From positions 1,736,001 to 1,800,000 of the forward strand of contig NZ_CP027228.1 of NCBI RefSeq assembly GCF_002998925.1: DNA of 64,000 bases, in the 5' to 3' direction. This DNA is from Mogibacterium diversum (lineage in GTDB: Bacteria > Bacillota > Clostridia > Peptostreptococcales > Anaerovoracaceae). The notes beneath the pieces were generated by a model that searched no databases, was not told where the DNA came from, and worked only from the letters and a program-made list of their open reading frames with translations. Position numbers and translations under genes: made by a program. This document shows positions 42,686 through 49,787 of this stretch, piece after piece (positions within the stretch are counted from its first letter, which is position 1; each line of letters starts with the position of its first letter).

Positions 42686-44209
42686 ATGACTGCAAAATTA
42701 CCTTATGATAAAACAGATCCTAAGAGCATTGAAAGATATGCTAAAAAACTTATAGGTAAAACATTTCAAGATGTATTGAATGAAAGCATTTACAGTAATA
42801 GTAAGGTTGGTGATGAATCTGGTAAATATGGTGATGAAAAAAGGAAGGGTGGCTTAGGCAATCTACTTGAAAAGTATTACTTTGGATACGAAGTAAATTC
42901 CGATTCTGAGCCAGATTTTAAAGAGGCTGGTGTCGAATTAAAGGTTTCTCCTTACGAAGAAAAGAATAAAGGTGGTTATAAAGCTGGTGAGCGCCTGGTA
43001 CTTACCATGATTAATTTCAATAAAGAAGTTGAGCAAGATTTCTACAAATCTCATGTTTGGGAAAAGTGTAAATTAATGTTGCTAATATACTATTTTAGGG
43101 ATAAGGCGATAAAAAACAATTTAGATTATCATATTGATTACGCAAAGCTATTTGAGATACCTGAAAAAGATATGAACATTATCATCAATGATTATAAGAT
43201 TATCATTGATAAAATTTTGCAGGGTAAAGCTCATGAAATTTCTGAGGGCGATACGATGTATCTAGGGGCATGCACTAAAGGCGCAACTGCAGCGAAAAGC
43301 TTAGTATCCCAAAGATATAATGAAAATGTTAAAGCAAAGTCTAGGGCATTTTGTTTAAAAAACTCATACATGACAACGGTGCTAAATAACTACTTGATGG
43401 CAGACGAGTGTACCGATGCAGCGGAATTTGCATCGGAAAAGGAGTTGGAAGCTAAAAGTATTTCCGAAATAATACAGGATAGACTAAACAAGTATATCAA
43501 CTGGAACGAAGATAGAATTGCTAGTAAGCTTGGACTTGATATAAATAAGAAAAACAAAAGCTATGAAGCTATCATCGTAAAGCATATGCTTGGTGTCAAT
43601 GAACTGGAAGATGAGAAAATAGATGAATTCCAAAAAGCTGGAATAAATGTTAAAGTGGTCAAGTTTAAAAAACATGGAAAGCCAAATGAAAATATGAGGC
43701 TTGAAGATATTAATTTTATTAACCTAGATAAAGAACCATTTGATGATGAGATAAAAGATGAAGAAGGAAATGATATAGGTTGGGAAGCTTCAAGGTTGTA
43801 TGAAATTTTAGGAAATAGGAAGTACCTATTTGCAGTCTTTTGGGAAGATGAAGAAGGTGCTACTTTTAAAGGGTGTCAATTGTGGGCGATGCCAGATGAC
43901 GATTTAGAAAAAGTTAAAGCTGCATGGAAAGAACTAAAAATCAAAATTAGAAATGGTGTAGAATTTGAAGTAAATGGAAATATAGTAACCAATAATTTGA
44001 CTAAGAGCAGTGAAAATGGCATATTTCATGTTAGACCTCATGCGAAAAATTCATTCTACAAATTCACTGATGGTACAGAAATTGGCAATGGGAACATTAG
44101 CGACACTGACTTATTACCTAGTGGGGATAGAATTACAAGACAGGCGTATTGGTTAAATCGATCATACATTAATAGCCAATTAGAAGACACGCTAATAAGA
44201 CATCATTAA
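42686..44209 (+). CDS. Sau3AI-type restriction endonuclease (MutH family)
   Basis: The 507-residue protein begins with a MutH/Sau3AI-like nuclease domain. K-T-F-Q-D-V-L (25-31), K-G-G-L-G-N-L-L-E-K-Y-Y-F-G (54-67) and the catalytic D77-x6-E84-x-K86 in E-P-D-F-K-E-A-G-V-E-L-K-V are present. The C-terminal half, with a second K-N-K-S-Y-E-A-I-I-V-K-H-M-L-G block, resembles the non-catalytic effector domain of Sau3AI. The family cuts at GATC. The cytosine methyltransferase follows 98 bp downstream. The gene is much more AT-rich than its neighbours, consistent with horizontal acquisition. Confidence 0.85.
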   Translation: MTAKLPYDKTDPKSIERYAKKLIGKTFQDVLNESIYSNSKVGDESGKYGDEKRKGGLGNLLEKYYFGYEVNSDSEPDFKEAGVELKVSPYEEKNKGGYKAGERLVLTMINFNKEVEQDFYKSHVWEKCKLMLLIYYFRDKAIKNNLDYHIDYAKLFEIPEKDMNIIINDYKIIIDKILQGKAHEISEGDTMYLGACTKGATAAKSLVSQRYNENVKAKSRAFCLKNSYMTTVLNNYLMADECTDAAEFASEKELEAKSISEIIQDRLNKYINWNEDRIASKLGLDINKKNKSYEAIIVKHMLGVNELEDEKIDEFQKAGINVKVVKFKKHGKPNENMRLEDINFINLDKEPFDDEIKDEEGNDIGWEASRLYEILGNRKYLFAVFWEDEEGATFKGCQLWAMPDDDLEKVKAAWKELKIKIRNGVEFEVNGNIVTNNLTKSSENGIFHVRPHAKNSFYKFTDGTEIGNGNISDTDLLPSGDRITRQAYWLNRSYINSQLEDTLIRHH

Positions 44210-44307
44210 GTAAAAAAAGGCATGATCCGGTGTCTGCCGGTGCTAACATTTTTAGCCTTTTAAAAATATTAAGCGAGCTGACTACTAGATAGTCAAAGGA
44301 GGGCGTA

Positions 44308-45528
44308 ATGAACAAAACAATATGCGAGCTTTTTGCTGGAGTCGGTGGCTTCAGATTAGGCTTTGAGCGACTAAATTCAGGCTGGGAAACTAAATGGTTT
44401 TCTCAATGGGAACCAGGAGCAAGAACTCAGTGGGCACATAATTGCTATGTTGAACACTTTGGAGATTCACCAGATATCAAGGGTGAATACCACACAGGTG
44501 AAGACATAAGTGATATGAAAAAAGAGAATATTCCAAATCATACACTTCTCGTGGGTGGGTTTCCGTGTCAAGATTATAGCGTTGCACACTCTCTGTCCTC
44601 TTCAAAAGGGCTAGAAGGGAAAAAGGGTGTTCTTTGGTGGCAAATCAGAGACACAATAATCGCTAAAGAGCCTCCATTTTGTATATTTGAGAATGTAGAT
44701 AGGCTTTTGAAGTCCCCAGCAAAGCAAAGAGGTCGAGATTTTGGAGTAATACTTGCATGCCTTAATGAACTGGATTATTCCGTAGAATGGCGTGTAGTTA
44801 ACGCGGCAGAATATGGAGCGTCACAGAGAAGGAGACGAACATTTATTTTCGCATATAAGAATGATACAAAGTATGGAAAAGTACAATCAGAATATAATGC
44901 GGAAAATATTATGTTATCTGAAGGTCTTATGGCTAAAGCATTTCCAGTAAATGCAGTAGAGAGTATTACACATTCTAAGTTAGATTCAGATGTAGTATCC
45001 GTATCAGACCACTTTAAATTTGATTTTAAACGTGGAGGATACATGACAAATGGGGAAATATATACAGCGAATGTTCAGGAGGAAAAAGAAGAACCAACAC
45101 TATTAGGAGAAATACTCGTTTCTAATGCAGATGAAAAGTATTTTATAACAGATGATGAACGCATGAAAAAATGGGTTTATCTGAAAGGTGCAAAAAAAAT
45201 TCCAAGAAAAAGTAAGGATGGACACGAGTATGTATTTTCCGAAGGGCCAATCGCATTCCCCGATCCTTGGGATAGACCCGGAAGAACGATGCTGACTAGC
45301 GAATCTACACTTAATAGAAGTACACATGTAGTTAGCGATCCTGGAACAGGCAAATTAAGAATTCTAACTCCAATTGAAACAGAGAGATTGCAGGGGTTCG
45401 ATGACGATTGGACTAATACAGGAATGCCAGACAGAATGCGTTATTTCTGCATGGGTAATGCGCTTGTTGTACCAATGGTAACTAGAATGGGAAAAGTTTT
45501 AGACGATATTATTGAAAATGAGAATTAG
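44308..45528 (+). CDS. DNA cytosine-5 methyltransferase of the Sau3AI-like system
   Basis: The 406-residue enzyme has the C5-methyltransferase motifs in order: I F-A-G-V-G-G-F-R-L-G (9-18), IV G-G-F-P-C-Q with catalytic Cys87, VI F-E-N-V-D-R-L-L, VIII A-A-E-Y-G-A-S-Q-R-R-R-R, IX/target region, and X G-N-A-L-V-V-P near the end. It would methylate the cytosine of the site cut by the preceding nuclease, most likely GATC. AAGGAGGG precedes the ATG. A strong hairpin terminator follows, closing the two-gene restriction-modification unit. Confidence 0.9.
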   Translation: MNKTICELFAGVGGFRLGFERLNSGWETKWFSQWEPGARTQWAHNCYVEHFGDSPDIKGEYHTGEDISDMKKENIPNHTLLVGGFPCQDYSVAHSLSSSKGLEGKKGVLWWQIRDTIIAKEPPFCIFENVDRLLKSPAKQRGRDFGVILACLNELDYSVEWRVVNAAEYGASQRRRRTFIFAYKNDTKYGKVQSEYNAENIMLSEGLMAKAFPVNAVESITHSKLDSDVVSVSDHFKFDFKRGGYMTNGEIYTANVQEEKEEPTLLGEILVSNADEKYFITDDERMKKWVYLKGAKKIPRKSKDGHEYVFSEGPIAFPDPWDRPGRTMLTSESTLNRSTHVVSDPGTGKLRILTPIETERLQGFDDDWTNTGMPDRMRYFCMGNALVVPMVTRMGKVLDDIIENEN

Positions 45529-45532
45529 CTAG

Positions 45533-45568
45533 AAAAATCCTTGCCTAAACTTATAGGTAGGGATTTTT
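45533..45568. terminator. terminator of the restriction-modification unit
   Basis: AAAAATCCTTGCCTA (45533-45547) pairs with TAGGTAGGGATTTTT (45554-45568) with two wobbles. The A and T ends could serve both directions. Confidence 0.88.
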
Positions 45569-45702
45569 AGTATGGTAAGTATCTAATGTTTCGCACAACC
45601 TTTTCCTCCAACCTTCACAGTTCGCCGAGGATTATCAAGTAAAATGTAGCCATAATTTAAAAGATAATTCACAGTACACATAAAGGGATTTGGAGGACAT
45701 AG

Positions 45703-46275
45703 ATGAACATTTACAAAGGACTAAAGCAGAGAAGAAGCTACTACCAGCTTAACAAAGAGCTACCGGTGAGCACGGATGAGATTCATGCGCTCATAGATGA
45801 AGTGACGGAGCTAGTCCCTGATGCGTTCAACATGAAGAGTGCGCGCGTGGTCGTTGCGCTCGGTGAGAAGCAGGATGAGCTGTGGGACGGCATCTATGAT
45901 GTGTTTGGCGGCAAAGTTGCGAGAGAGAAGATCGATGGGTTCAAGGCTGCGGCAGGGACGATTCTGTATTTCTACGATGAAGAGGTAGTGCGTGGATTAC
46001 AGGAGAAGTTTGCTGCATATGCTGAGAACTTTCCAGTATGGGCGAATCAGGCTAACGGTATGCTTCAGATAAATATCTGGAGTGCGCTGCGTGAGCTAGG
46101 TGTTGGTGCGAATATTCAGCACTACAATCCTGTTATCGATGATTTCGTGCGTGAGAAGTTTGGACTGCCAGAGAGCTGGAAGCTCGTTGCTCAGATGCCA
46201 TTTGGTGGAATCGTTATGGAGCCAGCGCCGAAAGATAAAGAGGATATATCGGAAAGAGTTAAGTTCTACGAATAG
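45703..46275 (+). CDS. nitroreductase-family flavoprotein
   Basis: The 190-residue protein has the compact nitroreductase fold of the Frm2/HBN1-like group. There is an N-terminal R-R-S-Y-Y-Q-L (FMN phosphate binding), V-P-D-A-F-N-M-K-S-A-R, a central Q-A-N-G-M-L-Q-I-N-I-W-S-A-L-R-E-L-G-V-G-A-N and a C-terminal A-Q-M-P-F-G-G-I. It probably reduces quinones, nitro compounds or lipid peroxide-derived molecules with NAD(P)H; the substrate is unknown. GGAGG precedes the ATG and a terminator follows, so it is a single-gene unit. Confidence 0.88.
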   Translation: MNIYKGLKQRRSYYQLNKELPVSTDEIHALIDEVTELVPDAFNMKSARVVVALGEKQDELWDGIYDVFGGKVAREKIDGFKAAAGTILYFYDEEVVRGLQEKFAAYAENFPVWANQANGMLQINIWSALRELGVGANIQHYNPVIDDFVREKFGLPESWKLVAQMPFGGIVMEPAPKDKEDISERVKFYE

Positions 46276-46306
46276 TGGATTTTAACGTAAATATTTATGA
46301 GCAAAG

Positions 46307-46336
46307 AAACCGTGGGAATCTTCCTGCGGTTTTTTA
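46307..46336 (+). terminator. terminator of the nitroreductase gene
   Basis: AAACCGTGGGAA (46307-46318) pairs with TTCCTGCGGTTT (46321-46332), with one central mismatch, followed by T. Confidence 0.85.
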
Positions 46337-46437
46337 TTACAAATTTTGTGCTAAAGGGAACTGGAAAGTGTGTAATAATTAGTTGACCTTATATAACAGT
46401 GTTGCTGATTGAATTTAATCAAGGGAATATAACAGAA

Positions 46438-46462
46438 ATTGTATTGCAAAAAGCAATACAAT
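46438..46462. promoter_or_regulatory. 10-bp perfect inverted repeat, probable antitoxin operator
   Basis: ATTGTATTGC (46438-46447) and GCAATACAAT (46453-46462) flank five A, 33 bp before the antitoxin start. RelB/DinJ antitoxins bind such palindromes to repress their own operon. Confidence 0.65.
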
Positions 46463-46494
46463 AGTTCATAATTTCTAAAAGGAAGGTGGTAAAT

Positions 46495-46797
46495 ATGTCA
46501 GCAACAAAGAATGCAAGTGTTAATGTGAGAATACAGAAAGATATCAAGAAGCAAGCGGAACAAATACTGGAAACTATTGGAGTTCCAACAGCAACTGCGA
46601 TAGATATGTTTTATAGACAAATAATATTAAATAATGGCATTCCGTTCTCTCTAACCATTCCGAATAATGTTCCAGTCAGAGAAAATATGAATGATAATGA
46701 TTTTAATTTAATTATGAGAACTGGATATATGCAGGCTGCGGAAGGCAAATCAAAGGATGTAGATGAGGTGTTTGATATTCTTGAGAAAGGAATATGA
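46495..46797 (+). CDS. RelB/DinJ-family antitoxin, toxin partner truncated
   Basis: The ATG at 46495 lies 8 bases after GGAAGG and gives 100 residues; the GTG at 46486 overlaps that site and is less likely. The N-terminal ribbon-helix-helix (N-A-S-V-N-V-R-I-Q-K-D-I-K-K-Q-A-E) and G-V-P-T-A-T-A-I-D-M-F-Y-R-Q are diagnostic of RelB/DinJ. The C-terminal half, normally the toxin-binding arm, is complete. The toxin frame begins in the overlapping ATGATG but stops after 20 codons, so the antitoxin is an orphan here. Confidence 0.88.
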   Translation: MSATKNASVNVRIQKDIKKQAEQILETIGVPTATAIDMFYRQIILNNGIPFSLTIPNNVPVRENMNDNDFNLIMRTGYMQAAEGKSKDVDEVFDILEKGI

Positions 46798-46856
46798 TGC
46801 GGCAATACAGAATTTACATTACTGAGCAAGCAGAGGGACAGTTGTCTAAATTATAA
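46794..46856 (+). pseudogene. truncated RelE/YafQ-like toxin
   Basis: Starting in the ATGATG that overlaps the antitoxin stop, 20 codons read M-M-R-Q-Y-R-I-Y-I-T-E-Q-A-E-G-Q-L-S-K-L before TAA. This is the normal first strand and helix of RelE/ParE-type toxins, which should run to about 90 residues. The catalytic part is absent, and a terminator-like hairpin begins 8 bases later, so a deletion removed the rest. Confidence 0.7.
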
Positions 46857-46863
46857 AATGCAA

Positions 46864-46892
46864 AAGGAAGCGCTATGCGGTTCCTTCTTTTA
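46864..46892 (+). terminator. terminator after the antitoxin remnant
   Basis: AAGGAAGCGC (46864-46873) pairs with GCGGTTCCTT (46877-46886), one mismatch, followed by CTTTT. Confidence 0.6.
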
Positions 46893-47015
46893 ATGCCTAA
46901 ATATATTGGGGCACTACAAAAAATAGAGTTATAGGACAAAACGAGTTGGTAAAAACACGGAATTTCCTTGAGAAGTCAACGAGTGTAGGGAATATATCTT
47001 CTTTTTTAAATGCTA

Positions 47016-47067
47016 TTGACATATATATCGAACCACGATATACTCTATATATCGAGATGCGATATAT
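47016..47067 (+). promoter_or_regulatory. promoter with two PadR-type palindromic operators
   Basis: TTGACA (47016-47021) and TATACT (47039-47044) are 17 bases apart. TATATCG-N5-CGATATA (47024-47042) fills the spacer and enters the -10 box. A second, longer site ATATATCG-N5-CGATATAT (47047-47067) follows directly. The centres are 24 bp apart. The arrangement suits autorepression by the PadR protein encoded next. Confidence 0.8.
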
Positions 47068-47091
47068 CAAAGCTTGATATAGGAGGAGCAA

Positions 47092-47415
47092 ATGGATTCA
47101 AAGCTAAAGAGGGTTTACGTTCCAATGTCGGAGACAGCCTTTTATATACTGTTCTGCCTGCAAGAGCCTCAGCACGGATATGGCATAGGGCAGGAGGTAA
47201 AGGCGATGACGAAAGGCGAAGTCAGCATAAGCCCTGGGACGATGTACGGAACACTTTCTAAGATGGAGAAAGATGGATTAATTAGGTTCGTTAGTGAGGC
47301 GGAGAAGCGCAAAATTTACGAGATTACAGAACTTGGACGTGAGATTCTCACCACCGAGATGAATCGCATTAAGCGAATATATATCAACAGTATTGGAGAT
47401 GAATACAATGGGTAA
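47092..47415 (+). CDS. PadR-family transcriptional regulator
   Basis: The 107-residue protein is a short PadR repressor. A winged helix is visible in F-Y-I-L-F-C-L-Q-E-P-Q-H-G-Y-G-I (about 12-30) and S-P-G-T-M-Y-G-T-L-S-K-M-E-K-D-G-L-I, with a C-terminal dimerisation helix beginning Y-E-I-T-E-L-G-R. GGAGGA precedes the ATG. The adjacent promoter carries two matched palindromes, so it probably represses its own operon. Such PadR genes are commonly paired with a DUF2812 membrane protein, as here. Confidence 0.9.
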   Translation: MDSKLKRVYVPMSETAFYILFCLQEPQHGYGIGQEVKAMTKGEVSISPGTMYGTLSKMEKDGLIRFVSEAEKRKIYEITELGREILTTEMNRIKRIYINSIGDEYNG

Positions 47416-47962
47416 GAGACAGACAAAGATTAGATTTTTTACAATAGCAGATTACAACGAAGAGCAGGCATGGCTTGAGGAACAGCACGAGAATGGATGG
47501 AAACTAGTAAAGGTTACGGCACCATGCTTTTTTACATTCGAAGAGTGCGTGCCCGAAGAGGTTTCGTACAGGCTAGAATTTAACCAGACTAAGGCAACCG
47601 ACGATTACCTCCAGATGTATGAGGATTACGGCTGGGAATATATAGGTGGATGCATGAACTGGAGCTATTTCAGAAAGCCTGTAGTTGAAAGCACTGCAGA
47701 AGGAGAAAATGAGATATTCTCCGACGATGAGTCGAGGCTGAATATGATAGACAGAATCGTACATACCAGACTTATACCTGTAATTGCAGCACTGATTCCG
47801 GTAATTTCAATCAATATGAGGAGTATGCTGGAAGAGTCTGGTGTGTGGTATGGCTCCGCGAGAGGAGTGGTGAACATCGTACTCATAGCGATTCTTGCTG
47901 CCGATATCTGCCTAGTTTCACACTGCTTGAGGAAGTTCAGAAAGCTTAAGAAGAACCTGTAG
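47408..47962 (+). CDS. DUF2812 membrane protein
   Basis: I chose the ATG at 47408 because GGAGA at 47395-47399 gives 8-base spacing; this overlaps the PadR stop by 8 bases and gives 184 residues. A TTG at 47393 is the upstream alternative. The N-terminal soluble domain (K-I-R-F-F-T-I-A-D-Y, E-E-Q-A-W-L-E-E-Q-H-E-N-G-W-K, then D-D-Y-L-Q-M-Y-E-D-Y-G-W-E-Y) is the DUF2812 signature, and two transmembrane helices follow. PadR/DUF2812 pairs are thought to sense envelope stress or compounds, but the function is not established. Confidence 0.85.
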   Translation: MGKRQTKIRFFTIADYNEEQAWLEEQHENGWKLVKVTAPCFFTFEECVPEEVSYRLEFNQTKATDDYLQMYEDYGWEYIGGCMNWSYFRKPVVESTAEGENEIFSDDESRLNMIDRIVHTRLIPVIAALIPVISINMRSMLEESGVWYGSARGVVNIVLIAILAADICLVSHCLRKFRKLKKNL

Positions 47963-47990
47963 CCAAAGCGCTATACTTATAGAAACATAA

Positions 47991-48032
47991 AAAAAGCACA
48001 CAGCCCGACTATTTCGGGAGCTGTGTGCTTTT
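47991..48032. terminator. bidirectional terminator between DUF2812 and gpmI
   Basis: AAAAGCACACAGC (47992-48004) pairs with GCTGTGTGCTTTT (48020-48032), with a second short CCG/CGG pairing in the loop. Confidence 0.92.
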
Positions 48033-48088
48033 GTTCGTCTGTAGTTACTATTCCGACATCCGGTATTAAGTGCCGCCAGTTGATATGT

Positions 48089-49606
48089 CTAAACTAGTAC
48101 TTCGCCGTGCATACCCGCCGGGACCTCGAGTCCCATGAGTGTCAGAAGTGTTGGCGATATATCTGCCAGCTTGCCATGGGGTACTTTGAAGGCTCTAGGC
48201 TCGTTTGCGATATGGCACAGCGGAACTGGTGATAGCGAGTGCTTAGTCACAACATTATCCTTATCATCCAGCATGTAGTCAGCATTTCCATGGTCGGCTG
48301 TGAGTAGGATCTGACCATCCTTAGATAGAACTCTGTCTACAATCTGCTGTACGAGTCCATCAAGCGTCTCTATAGCACTAACTGCTGCATCGAAAACTCC
48401 TGTATGACCTACCATGTCAGGGTTTGCGAAGTTTAGTATGATGAGGTCGTACTTATCCGAGTCGATCGCTTCGAGCACCTTTTCAGTCAATAGTGGAGCG
48501 CTCATCTCTGGCTGAAGATCGTAAGTAGCCACCTTCGGAGATGGAATCAAGATGCGGTCTTCGCCTTTAACTGGAGCTTCGACACCGCCGTTAAAGAAAA
48601 ATGTCACATGTGCGTACTTCTCAGTCTCGGCTATGCGGAGCTGCGTTAGACCTGCGGCTGACACCACCCCTCCGAGAGTCGGTTCAACGACTTCTGGTGG
48701 GAACGCGACTTTTACATTAGGCATCGACGCATCGTACTCAGCCATGCACACGTACACGAGATTCGATAAAATTTTCTTCCTTGCAAATCCATCAAAATCA
48801 GGATCCACGATAGCACGAGTTATCTCGCGTGCACGGTCAGGTCTGTAGTTGATGAATATAACCGAGTCACCGTCTTTGATTGGTGTTTCATCGACGATTG
48901 TTGGGAGCACGAATTCGTCAGACTCGTCCTTGTCATATGATATCTGAATCGCTTCAGCAGGAGAAGCTGCCTTGACCCCTTCAGAAAGTGTAAGTGCGTC
49001 GTACGCTAGCTCGAGTCTCTCCCAGCGCTTATCCCTATCCATAGCATAGAAACGGCCAGAGATAACTCCGATTCGGCCTAGTCCAAGCTCAGAGAATTTC
49101 TCCTCGAGAGCACTCAGGTAGGTCATAGCGCTACGAGGCGGTACGTCGCGGCCATCGAGGAAGCAGTGAACCACTACATCCTTGATACCTGAACGCTTTG
49201 CGAGCTCGAGAACTGCGTAGAGGTGTTCGAGCTTACTGTGTACGCCACCATCTGAGCATAGTCCCATTATGTGAAGGGTGTGGCCTGAAGCGGAATTTTC
49301 CATGGACTCAAGCAGCACCTTGTTGTTATAAAATTCGCCAGTGCTAATCGACCTATTGATGCGAGGAAGGTCCTGCAGCACAACGTTTCCGGCACCTATA
49401 TTGGTGTGTCCAACCTCGGAGTTGCCGATTTGCCCGTCAGGAAGTCCGACGAATTCACCGCTCGCCTCCAGGGTGATGAACGGGTATTTTGCAAAAAGCG
49501 CATCGAGATGAGGTTTTTTAGCGGCAGCAATAGCGTTGCCGTGCGATTCTTCGCGGATTCCGTAGCCGTCGAGAATCATCAGCATTGTTGGTCTATTTTT
49601 AATCAT
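48089..49606 (-). CDS. gpmI: 2,3-bisphosphoglycerate-independent phosphoglycerate mutase
   Basis: The ATG at 49606 has AGGAGG a few bases upstream and begins M-I-K-N-R-P-T-M-L-M-I-L-D-G-Y-G, the normal start; an upstream in-frame ATG at 49642 adds 12 unlikely residues. The 505-residue enzyme has metal ligand Asp13, nucleophile Ser63 in G-N-S-E-V-G-H, the central H-C-F-L-D-G-R-D-V-P-P and C-terminal T-A-D-H-G-N-A-D. It interconverts 3- and 2-phosphoglycerate in glycolysis using manganese. Only gpmI is present here; the other glycolytic genes that often accompany it are not in this window. Confidence 0.95.
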   Translation of the reverse strand: MIKNRPTMLMILDGYGIREESHGNAIAAAKKPHLDALFAKYPFITLEASGEFVGLPDGQIGNSEVGHTNIGAGNVVLQDLPRINRSISTGEFYNNKVLLESMENSASGHTLHIMGLCSDGGVHSKLEHLYAVLELAKRSGIKDVVVHCFLDGRDVPPRSAMTYLSALEEKFSELGLGRIGVISGRFYAMDRDKRWERLELAYDALTLSEGVKAASPAEAIQISYDKDESDEFVLPTIVDETPIKDGDSVIFINYRPDRAREITRAIVDPDFDGFARKKILSNLVYVCMAEYDASMPNVKVAFPPEVVEPTLGGVVSAAGLTQLRIAETEKYAHVTFFFNGGVEAPVKGEDRILIPSPKVATYDLQPEMSAPLLTEKVLEAIDSDKYDLIILNFANPDMVGHTGVFDAAVSAIETLDGLVQQIVDRVLSKDGQILLTADHGNADYMLDDKDNVVTKHSLSPVPLCHIANEPRAFKVPHGKLADISPTLLTLMGLEVPAGMHGEVLV

Positions 49607-49787
49607 TGCTATCCTCCTATAGATATATCCAAGTATACACAAGAGCTGTGTTTATTTCTAGGAGCTGAAGTATTGATTTATAGTTTATAATTGTGATTAA
49701 AATCTGTGTTTCCAGTATTACTTGGGGTTTGCACGCGATAATAAACATCATATAATAGTAGCATCATTATTTTAAGGAGAACGGAAG

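Noticed and set aside
44215..44270. A hairpin between the nuclease and methyltransferase genes (AAAAAGGC ... GCCTTTT)
   Set aside because: The loop is long with only a short inner CCGG pairing, so it is not convincing as a terminator and would separate two genes that should be co-expressed.
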